From contig CM038725.1 in the NCBI GenBank assembly GCA_021613375.1, positions 14,067,089-14,131,088 on the forward strand: 64,000 bases of DNA, given 5' to 3'. Shown here piece by piece: positions 46,836 to 64,000 of this stretch. The notes under the pieces are model-generated. The model was given only the letters and a program-made list of their open reading frames with translations. It was not told where the DNA came from and did no database searches. This DNA comes from Megaleporinus macrocephalus. Lineage: Eukaryota > Chordata > Actinopteri > Characiformes > Anostomidae. The translations under genes were made by a program, and so were the position numbers. How positions within the stretch are numbered: the stretch's first letter is position 1; every line of letters begins with the position of its first letter.

Positions 46836-47754
46836 TAAAGGAATACTCCAGTGTTTTCAACCTAATCTCATTTTAATGAATATGTACCATACAGTTACTA
46901 TAGAACATCTATTTTTTATAATCGTCCAGATACCCCAGATGTAGGTAAACAGCCATGACTTGTTTGGTGTCCGAATGTAGCTTTTGTTTAGTTTAGTGCT
47001 GGAGCTACAATTCTAGCTTTGCTAACAAACACTAGATGTCAATAGTCACCCAAATCTTTTCCTTAAGTACGTACATCCCCAAAGCTTCCTCCAAGGAGCA
47101 TCCAGGTCATCATTAAGGTGAGTATGAACTGAAAAACTTTGTGTAGCTGAATGCAGCAGACAGGCTTTTTACACAAGAGGTAGTGTTACATTCAGACTTC
47201 AGAATTTAACACTGCTTCACATGTGGATATTAGATGCACAGTTTCTGTTCTTTTCTTTTATAAACATATTGTTTTTAATCATACTTCAGTTACAGCATTG
47301 AAGTTATTTATGAAGAGAAACAACAGAATCACAATTCTAATCTATAATCCACACGTCTGTATGTGAATTTGGCACAACCTCCGTTGTCCTGTAAGGCTGC
47401 TAGCTGCATTTAGCTACGTTGTGAAATGTTGTTTATTTGTGGTTTACAGTCTTATTGAGCCAAAATATGGGCTATCATGGGGAGTGCTTAGGACTGATTT
47501 CAGAACCATTGTCCTAAAGCTATTGTGTGACCTTAATAAAGACCTGGAAATACTTTGGGGCCAGTTGACAGAACTTTTGATGATGTATTTACAGAAAGAT
47601 TTGAGTGACTATCGGCTTCTATTGTTTGTTAGCAATGTTAGCCTTAAAGTTCCAGCCCTAAAGAAGCAAACATTAAACATCAAACATATCTCGACTTAAA
47701 GCCTACAACTGGGTTAAGCTGCAAAAGGATGAAAATGTCTGGAGTATTCCTTTA
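46836..47754. mobile_element. 919-bp inverted-repeat element, family unnamed
   Basis: Begins TAAAGGAATACTCCAGTG and ends GTCTGGAGTATTCCTTTA. The outer 16 bases are exact inverted repeats, and similarity extends to TTTTCA/TGAAAA. The interior has no transposase and no clear open frame. No convincing target duplication is seen. Confidence 0.75.
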
Positions 47755-48477
47755 ATCACGCTCTTCTCCCTGCTGAAGTGCTTTATAACACCGATAGACA
47801 AACACATGAATAAGAGGTATCTGTTGTATATGAGGAGGAGGAGCCAGATGTTTATATCTGCAAGCTGAAACTCCTGTTTCCATTTGACAGTAGAGGCACT
47901 TAAGAACATCTTTGTTTCTTCAACATTTCATGGTAGCTATTACACTATACTATATTATATTATATTAAGGGTTTGACACAAGATTTTTGAAAGATTTGTG
48001 CCATAAATTACACCACAGATGAATTTGTACGTCAGTACGGAGTCCAAATCTGCAGAAATATGTACCAATGTAAAGACTTTTGGTTGTAAACAGGACCAGG
48101 CTGAGTCATCCAGTAACACTAGTAACACTGGAGGGAACCCTGACTGTTTTATTCTTTTTTTATAAGGTAGAAGACAAATGGAAATGTTTTGTTTATTATA
48201 AAAAAAGAGGGCAAATCCCTCTACTGGTCATTGTCACACTGTGATGTTATTTGGTTGCACTGGATCCGATTGTACTGAAAATAAAACTATCACAAAATGT
48301 TACACACTTGAAGTTGGAAAGACTGAATAACATTTTAACAAATGAGGTATTTAACAAAGCTCCTCGCTTAGTGGACAAAAACCGAATAATTTTACAGAAA
48401 AGAAGAAGGTGAAAGATTCCCAATAATAATAATAACTTATTTTACTTGCTGTATCAGATTTTAATAGTATTGAACAT

Positions 48478-48813
48478 TAGGGCTGTGCATTGATAAGATA
48501 CGATATGCATTATGATGGTGAGGTTTGAATCAGTATATTGGAGAAATATTGCAATACTGTAAGCAAGGTGATGAAAATGTTTTAAATCTAATTTTAGGAA
48601 AACTGTCATCGTATAAAAAACACACTGTGTAGGTTTGCTAATGGTAACATTAAACATCCTTATTCTACTTGTTTACTTTGGAGTGGAAGAGTATAATGGT
48701 TAAATGAACAGAATGACACACTGTCACAAGTCTTTCTATTTAAACTAGTAAATAAAAATCAACACTGTCTTTTGAGAATCGATACAGTATCACAAAACAT
48801 ACCCACACCCCTA
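48478..48813. mobile_element. hAT-type MITE, second copy, 8-bp target duplication
   Basis: Starts TAGGGCTGTG and ends CACCCCTA. Flanked by TTGAACAT (48470-48477) and TTGAACAC (48814-48821), 7 of 8 identical. It shares its ends with 45626-45867 but the interior differs, so it is another subfamily. Confidence 0.8.
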
Positions 48814-49091
48814 TTGAACACACGCACCTCATTAAGGCACCTTGTTTACTTTTAATCAGGGAACTTTAACCCCATAACAGAGAGCTTCAACTGCCTGTAG
48901 ATTAGCTAGACCAATCAGGTCCAACCAAACCGCCATATGTTCTGACATCACAACCACAACTGTCTGGTCACTACATTCGAGTTCAAGCCTCAAGCCAGAA
49001 AAGTTGGATGGTTTGGTCCTCTTGAAAAATCAGCAGAACTTGAATTAATGGAGAAGAATTGCTGTTTAATCACATCTGCATTAGTACTTAT

Positions 49092-49310
49092 CTCCAAACC
49101 GGCAACTTCACAAAAGAGAAGAAAAACGTAATTTTAATTGAAGTCAGTGGAACCAGAATTTTTTTCCAGGCTATTTTAGAGCATTTCTATTGGTCCATTC
49201 ATCATCAGATATATACAGAATGTAAACGGCAGCTGTTGTGTGGAAATGCTAAAAAATATGAATAGACAAAAATAGAGATTCATGTTTTTGTTTGGAGAGC
49301 GACGATATAA
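49092..49310 (+). mobile_element. MITE family A copy
   Basis: Contains GTCAGTGGAACCAGAATTTT and TTTCTATTGGTCCATTCATC and ends GTTTTTGTTTGGAGAGCGACGATATA. The left end is eroded. It is followed at once by a stretch (49311-49560) that resembles a Tc1-type end (GGGGGCACCCAAACTTTGGC). Confidence 0.7.
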
Positions 49311-50644
49311 GCTCTGTAGAGGGTCTGTTAAATCGGGGGCACCCAAACTTTGGCATATGTGTTGGTGTTTTGTTTAACAGTCAGGGTTCCCTTCCACATA
49401 AGCTTTTCATTTCTTTCGTGTGTCTCACATTCATCATAATGATCTAGACTTTGATGGTTTAATCATTCCACTTCGTTTGAAACTCATTTCACTGAGAGGT
49501 TCTTTGTTTGTCACATCTGCCTTTTTGAAGATCTCTTGAGTTTTTCCATTCCATGATGATTTTGTGGTGTGCCTTGTTCTGTATCCATGTGTAATTTATT
49601 GTTCTCTCAGTTTGACTCCTATAACTGAGTATGAATAACTTCAAATTGGGACACTGATATATTTTGACATTTCACTAATCATGCCTTACATACTCGCTGG
49701 CGGTGTGCAGTCGTTTTGTGGAAATGACTTTATAGAAGTCTTTTAGACTGAACCCTGGACATGTGGCCCTGCACGGCCACCAGAACCCAACATATTTTTA
49801 GAATCGTCTGGATCTGCCTTTGTTTCACTTGATCGTCCATGACTCACGCATCAGTGAGATGATGCTGACCGTGGCTTTATGACATGTATATGTGCAAGGA
49901 TGTCATTTTCATCACTTGTATTGAGGTTTTGAAACACATAATGTAATAAAATCTCATTTGTAATCCTCGTCTCTGAATCTGTTTGGAGATCGCATTAAGA
50001 GCTAGTACTCAAGTGAAAAAGGTCTCTGAGGAGTTTATCTAGCCACAGAAATGAAGCCCAGATCCTGCGTCAAAGCCACAGACGTTTCCCTTGCGTGGGA
50101 ACGACCCGCTGTGAGCGCTAGCTCCGTGTAACTGTTATTTGATTAGACGAATGTCAGCGTGGCCTTTGTTTCCATTGATTCATCCCCTGCAGTAATAACA
50201 GCTAACAAAGAGGCTGCTGTAAGGAAACCACATGGAAGCTATTACTGTAGTTACTGATCGAGTGTCGCACCCCAAACAAAGCAGGGTGGGACGGCGAAGA
50301 TGGCGAAAGACTGTTCATACGTCCTTATTTTATTTCTCTTTCTCAGTTCATCACCTGCAATGAGGCAGAACGTAAACTCTTAAAAACTAAATATGAATGT
50401 TTGTGACTGAACTTCGAGCTGGGTGGACATCTATGGTTGCCAAGTTGCTTTTATAGTTTTCAGCCAATAAAAAAAAGTTAAAAACACACCAAAATACTTG
50501 AACCAACCCAAAAAGTACAGAAATGATCCATATCCATTTTAACCATAATATAAGTTATGAAGTGAACAATGTCAGCCAACACACTTCTGGGTGCTGCTGC
50601 TGTCTCGCTATAAAAGTTTATGCTAGATGGCGCTGTCTGTCTTG

Positions 50645-51130
50645 TATCTACGCTCACTGTCCATTTGATCAGTGCCACTTACCATATAGGAGCACTTTGT
50701 AGTTCTACACTTTCAGACTGTGGTCAATCTGATGGATTAAATACTTTCGGTTACCCAGTTGTTCAGTGGTCTGGGCTCCCACAGCACCACCATAGAGCAA
50801 ATATTATTTGGGTGGTGGATCATTCTCAGCACTGTGTTGGCGTGTTAGTGTGTGTTGTGCTGGTACAAGTGGATCAGTTTTTAAACACTGTGTCCACTCA
50901 CCAACCACCCTATTAGATACTCACAACTTGTTGGTCATCCTCTAGGCCTCCATCAGTGGTTGCAGGATGCTGCCAATAGGACATAGTCTGCTGGATGTTA
51001 TTAGCTAGTGGACTATCATAAGTCCAGCAGTGACACTGAGGTGTTTATGTCTCTGATCCACTCACACCAGTACATCATTGTCACTGCAGTGCTGCGAATG
51101 ATCCACTATCCAAATTATACTTGTTGTGTT
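50645..51130. repeat. Interspersed repeat family B, copy 3
   Basis: Shares TTACCATATAGGAGCACTTTG and GGTGGATCATTCTCAGCACTG with 23620-24196. The second half runs inverted relative to that copy (CAGCAGTGACACTGAGGTGTTT). Confidence 0.7.
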
Positions 51131-52000
51131 GGGGTCCTGACTCTTGAAGAACAGAGTAAATGTGGAATAACAACATATTCAGAGAATCAGATGGTTAAAC
51201 TCAGGCAAACTGAGTTTTACACATCACTGTGCAGTGGGCAGGTAGAAGTGTGGTGAAGATGTCTAGTCTAGCGCCCCCCCTCACCCACTCCAAGAACTAC
51301 ATACACTTCTTTGAAAGAACTGAGAGTGGACTCCAGTACTTTGGATAAATTCAGCTGATTACATTAGGGATCTTTAGAGAGGTTGTTTAAGTGGCCTGAG
51401 GATGTTCTGGCGGAGCGGGACAAAGTGTTCCACCTGTAAAACAGCTGGCCGATTGCTCTGTTCCCAAACGTTCCCTACAAACAAAGCCTGTCCTTATTCT
51501 AGCCATGTTTTATTGTCTGAGCCTCAGCACAGCAGGTTCACGTCAACACAAGTCACCTCAGTAGTTTATATCAGCATTCAAAAGGACAGCCAGCGTACGG
51601 AGTCAGTCTCAAAGCACATGTTCGTTTTACCAGCAAGAATCTATTTCAGTCCAACACAACATAGCCTGAACCAGCCCCTTATTCTGCAAGCCCAAACATC
51701 TGCTCGCAAGACGAGCCTGTATTATGACTTCTGAGGAAAATATTAATAAACAGAGGGGGTGTGACAATCCTCCAATATGTTATGCACTCGGTTTTTACCG
51801 CACGTCTTTATTTTTCAATACTGCAAAAACAGCATTCGTTTGATTTGTTCAAATCTTTCCAAAAACTGATGGCTGTATTCCATACGGGCTGTATTACATA
51901 AGTGAAAAGAAAGATAGCGCAGTCTGTTACTGAGGGTGAGCTAATACGCTCATTTTCCATGTTCAGAATTGTATTTTTAGGGTCGACTACAATAGATTTA

Positions 52001-52239
52001 TATCATTGCTGTTCAAGGAAAAACAAGTACTTTACAGGAGAGGGTGAAAACCATCTTTACTTTCAATGTAAGGCAATGGAACCTGAATTTTTTCCAAGCT
52101 GTTTTGGAGCATTTCTATTGGCTCATTCATCTTGACATTTTCACACAATGTAATCGGCAGCTGTCAGGTTCAAACGATTCAAAAAAAATAAAAATCAACA
52201 AAAATGGAGATACATGTGTTTCATTGGACAGCGATAATC
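52001..52239 (+). mobile_element. MITE family A copy
   Basis: Left end TATCATTGCTGTTCAAGGAAAAACA, right end TTTCATTGGACAGCGATAATC. The interior has GTAAGGCAATGGAACCTGAA and TTTCTATTGGCTCATTCATC. Closely related to 28732-28981. Confidence 0.8.
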
Positions 52240-53880
52240 TGTAGCTTAAAGTTTCCCAAAACACAATTTCCAATGAGGAGTTTCAGGCAGCTGAGAAAAA
52301 TGGTTTCTTTGGGAGAGAGTTTCTCTCCATGTCTTGTACTTCAGTTGTTATAACTTTGTAGATCGTTTACATGCGTCCCTTAAAGCTGCACTGATTTGTT
52401 ACAATTGAAAAAGTACCATTACAGAATCTGAGAACAGTCTAAGAAAAAAAAAACACCACTAAAGCTACAACCTGTTCACAGTAGCTATGGCTAAAGGACC
52501 GGAACTCTATAGTTACAAGGGGTGACCCATATGTTTGTATCGGACAATATACAAAATTAGAAAAATAAGTCCAGGTAGTAGTATTTTTAATTTTATTTCT
52601 AATTATACTAAATAATAATGCCAATAATAAATTAATCATCTTTTTTCCACACAAATACAAAAATCTGCCAGTTTTATGTGACCACAAGAACAAATAAATA
52701 AATATTCTTCATACTGAAGACAAAAATCTGTTAGTTACAGTGAAAGGAAACGGTATCAAAAAGTCAAAGGCCACCAAAGAGAATATAAATAAAAGTATGA
52801 TAAATTATGATAATCAGTTCAGATTGTTTAGTGCCTGTGAGTTCACAAGACCATCTCACCATCTTTTGAAACCAGTATCAATACAGAACCAGAATAGACC
52901 ACAGTTGGCATATATGGACATGCAAAAATCAAACCTTTTAAATATACCTTTAACAAAATAGCATAGAAGTTATTCAGGATACGCCAGAATTAGGCAAACA
53001 CTGAAAAAATAAATAAACTGTCATTTTTTGAATATGTAGCACTGGTGCTATTCAATTTGTGGTATGTACAGATAAATAATTTTCTTCTGAATAATTCAGA
53101 TTGTCCACAAGGGGGCACTATTAACACTCAAGTAGTCTTTTTCTGCATCTGATTTCAAGAAAACGCACACCAGCAGTACTGCACATACGGTCAGACTCAT
53201 ACATTTTAAAATAGTAGGTTCAGGCTTAGTGATATTTAATGTACATTTTTTATATAATCAACTTATTCTAAAAACAGCAATGAGTAAATAGGCTAAAGAC
53301 AGAAGGGGGCATCTCAGCTTTCAAATCAAAGAAGTTCATTTTAACTCATTGCCTGCTTTATGTAAGACATTATAACCCCACACTACACAACGTTTGGCCA
53401 TGTATATGTTACCTGTTCGGCTACAACCACCATGAACACTTTGGGCACACCAAGCAGATACAGCTTATGAATAATTAACTACAAACTTCAATTAGCACTA
53501 GGACAAAATATTTAAATGCAGATGTACACACGTTTCACACATGAGGGTCTATCACACCAGTGCTGCTGCCACAGTATTCAGTCAGTACTGTTACACGGTG
53601 CGACCCTGATAAAGCAAATAATCTGATTCTGTTTTGAACTGACACATAAATGACATTAAATTGCAAAAGACTTTACAACAGATGCTTCTGTTCAGAGATA
53701 AACATAATTACATTACACACTACTACATAGGCCTGCCCGGTAAGTGTTTTAGTAAGTTTTGCTTCGTGTGTTTAAAGACGTGGGTTGACTTGGTTGACGT
53801 GGGGCTAGACTTGCTGATCTTGCAGAGCTGGTCTGCGATTACATAGATTAAAAATTGAAGGACTACAAACCCAGGATTAA

Positions 53881-54090
53881 TTTGCTGTCCAAAGAAAGAC
53901 ACGTCCATTTTTATTTTTCTGCATCATTCAAACACGACCATTTACGTAGTGTAAAAAATTCTTGATGAATGGACCAATAGAAATGCTTCAAAACTGGTTT
54001 CATTGACGTACTTTGACGTACTTGTTTTCGGCTTCTTGTATGTAAAGCTGCCGTTGTGGAGATGCTTGTTTTTCTTTGGACAGTGACGAT
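53881..54090 (-). mobile_element. MITE family A copy
   Basis: Ends TTTGCTGTCCAAAGAAAGACACG and TGTTTTTCTTTGGACAGTGACGATG. The interior has GATGAATGGACCAATAGAAATGC. A duplicated TTGACGTACTTTGACGTACTTG is specific to this copy. Confidence 0.8.
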
Positions 54091-55259
54091 GAGAGTCAAC
54101 CCAAATTCAGAACGTTCTTAACTTCTCTCATGTTTTTGAATACCTTTCACGTATCTGGATCTTTTGGCTTGTACAGTAGCTTGCTGACAGCCAGGAGTGG
54201 CACATTTAAACTCTTTCCCAATTTCAACTTCCACTCTAACTCTGCAGGCCGTCGGTGGAAACAGCTCTCTTTAATAACTTAAAAGTGGCCTAGACTGTTG
54301 TAAGCTGTAAGGGTGGATATACTACGTACTTTCATTTAGAAAACATAAAAACAGATGTGTTTTCATGATAAAGGCTATCAGAAATAATTCTTAATTAAGG
54401 CGAGTACAGAATAAAAATAATGAATAATAATAATTTAAGTACACAAAATAGATTTCTGAAAGAAAAACAGTTGTACATACAAGTGAAAAATAAGCTCGTA
54501 CTACTAGGACTGCATTCAAATGTGAAAAGGCAGGAATTTTTAAGCAACTTGCCACAAAAAAAATGTAAACAAAGGAAATATAATTTATTTAAATGACGTT
54601 TGCAATAGAAATGACATCCATTAAGGTACCCCCCAGGTGGAAATTCAGAATTTTACCAAGTTATATTTTTATATATTCACATTGTATTTGCATGTTAATA
54701 CCTTTCAGATTAAACTAATTTTAGAAATGACTGAAAGTGTAATTAATCCCTTACGTGACGTTATTGATTTAAGTCAAATTAAGTTTTTGTCCATGGAAAA
54801 TGAGCCATGATGAGCTATAAAAAAGCTTCGCTCTCCAGCTTTCCGTACATTCATTTGCCAGAATGTCACCTCTTTTTCTGCATTCAGGAGTTACAGCAGC
54901 ACCTGCTAGACAAGACTCCACTGGGTTGCCAGATATAAATACTGACTTGTTTGTTTGTGCCATATTAAGCATGTTTTATTATAACATATAATTTAAAAGA
55001 AAATAATGTTTCTAGAAATAATCCATTAAAACTCCATCACCTCTAAAACTTCCTGTGATATTTGATTCTCTCACTGTGCACCAGCACGGCTTACAATTTA
55101 AATTGACTTTAAGGTTATGAATAATTGGAATCTATTTTAAATGCAACCTCATAACAAGAGAACAATGTGAACAACATGTGGAACAATTTGGACAGATTTA
55201 ATATTTTGACGCAATTCTTTCCAAAATACACAGTCGAGTTGTGTTATTATACTTCTGAA

Positions 55260-55670
55260 GGTGACACAAGCTGGTGGCGGCAGTGTCGTGGTCTGGGGAA
55301 TGATTTGGTGTCATTCTCTGGGCCCACTCATCCATGTGGAAGGCACTCTCAACCTACTTGGGTATCAATCCATCCTTGCAGATGATAGATAGATAGATAG
55401 ATGATGTGTCGCGTCACACAGCTAGAAATGTCCAACATTGGTTGAAAGAGCTGACCCAACACTTCCAAGAAATACCCCAGACCCTCTAGTTCCCCAGACT
55501 TCAATTGAGCATCTGTGGGACCACCTCGATTGTCGTGTAGGCTCTATGGATTCTCCCTATGCTCCTTCCAGCAGCTGTGGGATGCACCCTCAGCCCATCT
55601 AGCTGCTGTCTGTGCTGTACACAGCGGTTACTCTAGATATTAGCTGGTGGTCATAATAGCGTGACTCGAC
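55260..55670 (+). mobile_element. Tc1/mariner-type transposase remnant
   Basis: A readable piece at about 55267-55386 translates to GGGSVVVWGMI and LIHVEGTLN, typical of the Tc1 transposase around its second catalytic Asp. Farther on, about 55496-55540 gives SIEHLWDHLDCRV, the region before the third catalytic residue. Between them lie a GATA simple repeat and stops. Dead element. Confidence 0.75.
55381..55406. repeat. Short (GATA)n microsatellite
   Basis: About five GATA units interrupt the transposase remnant. Too short and too uniform to be anything but a simple repeat. Confidence 0.85.
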
Positions 55671-55725
55671 TGTTAAATGTTTAAAAAACTATCCTGTACT
55701 TCTACGCTACAGTATAAGACTATTT

Positions 55726-56053
55726 TACAGTACTGTGTAAAAGTCTTTAAAAGAGAGGAGAACATCAAGCTCCACTCTTTCTTTAGATCTGGTGTTTCAC
55801 CACTGGTGTTTCTGTCCATCGCCCACTGTGAGAAGACAACTCAAAGTCTGGTGGGATGTGTAGCTTTTAAGAAAACTTGTGACAAAAAAAGAAGAAAACT
55901 TTCAAACAAAACAAAACAATGGTGTTCTAAGAAAAATGGACTGACCACCCCAGAGTCCAGACCTTGACCACACTAAATATGTTTGGGATTATTTGCCATA
56001 AAATCAAAAAGTAAAATGCAAAGGGTGGTCTGTGACTTTTACACAGTGCTGTA
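55726..56053. mobile_element. Tc1-like deletion derivative
   Basis: Left end TACAGTACTGTGTAAAAGTC and right end GACTTTTACACAGTGCTGTA are inverted repeats with 19 of 20 matches, including TA at each edge. The interior keeps a piece of transposase DNA (CCAGAGTCCAGACCTTGACC; SPDL-type motif). 328 bp. Confidence 0.8.
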
Positions 56054-56284
56054 CATCCAGTACTTCATTACTACTGTTCCTGTTACGTGTTACATTACAT
56101 GCTGTTCCTGATGAACAGAATGCATTCACCATTTTCATATTTACAAATACAACATTAAGCATATGACCAAACCCAAGAACCAGACCACCTTCAGGACTAT
56201 TCTCTTTAAAAATACACTGTCAATGACATTGTTCAAACCAAGATCATAAAGCTGGAACCTTCAGTCTCCATAAAGAAACATGAG

Positions 56285-64000
<7,716 letters not shown>

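Larger units (their letters stand above)
46249..56284. other. Intergenic spacer between convergent mtx3 and cmya5
   Basis: 10 kb without supported exons. The left part holds the mtx3 3' UTR; AATAAA occurs at 47535-47540, 48280-48285 and 49945-49950, but none can be assigned. The rest holds MITEs, a family-B repeat and Tc1-like remnants listed separately. Stretches at 50000-50330, 51240-52000 and 52250-53880 show no recognised repeat or coding signal. Confidence 0.5.

Noticed and set aside
55381..55406. Short direct repeats that could suggest a CRISPR-like array
   Set aside because: Simple GATA microsatellite without spacers, in a vertebrate genome.

Overview
This is a ray-finned fish (teleost) nuclear genome window. 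Vertebrate multi-exon genes are split by GT-AG introns. Introns and intergenic DNA are full of decayed Tc1-like transposons, small inverted-repeat elements, LINE-like tails and long (TA)n runs, as in otophysan-type fish genomes. The species cannot be named from the sequence.

Four genes were read out exon by exon: the last three coding exons of serinc5 (+, 2180-3932); a complete thrombospondin-4 gene of 21 coding exons (-, 8076-29988, 1010 codons); a complete metaxin-3 gene of 9 coding exons (+, 37033-46248, 311 codons); and the last seven coding exons of cmya5/myospryn, carrying FN3 and SPRY domains (-, 56285-63261, continuing past the right edge). Order and relative orientation match the human 5q14 block CMYA5-MTX3-THBS4-SERINC5. 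This favours thbs4/mtx3/cmya5 over the related THBS3/MTX1/TRIM46 block of human 1q22.

Layout: 1-2179 holds no exon that I can see. serinc5 and thbs4 converge on a repeat-rich 4 kb spacer (3933-8075). thbs4 fills 8-30 kb, with large introns carrying a 1.65 kb Tc1-like element, several other repeats and three long TA arrays. A 7 kb repeat-rich spacer separates the divergent thbs4 and mtx3 starts. mtx3 is followed by a 10 kb spacer with well-delimited inverted-repeat elements, two of them with near-perfect 8-bp target duplications. cmya5 occupies the right end.

The genes do not form a pathway. SERINC5 is a multipass membrane protein, THBS4 a secreted pentameric matrix glycoprotein, MTX3 a mitochondrial outer-membrane import factor, and CMYA5 a muscle scaffold. 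The most unusual coding feature is an in-frame minisatellite in thbs4 exon 10. It adds about 72 Gly/Ser/Thr/Pro residues between EGF modules and explains the protein's extra length compared with human THBS4 (961 aa).
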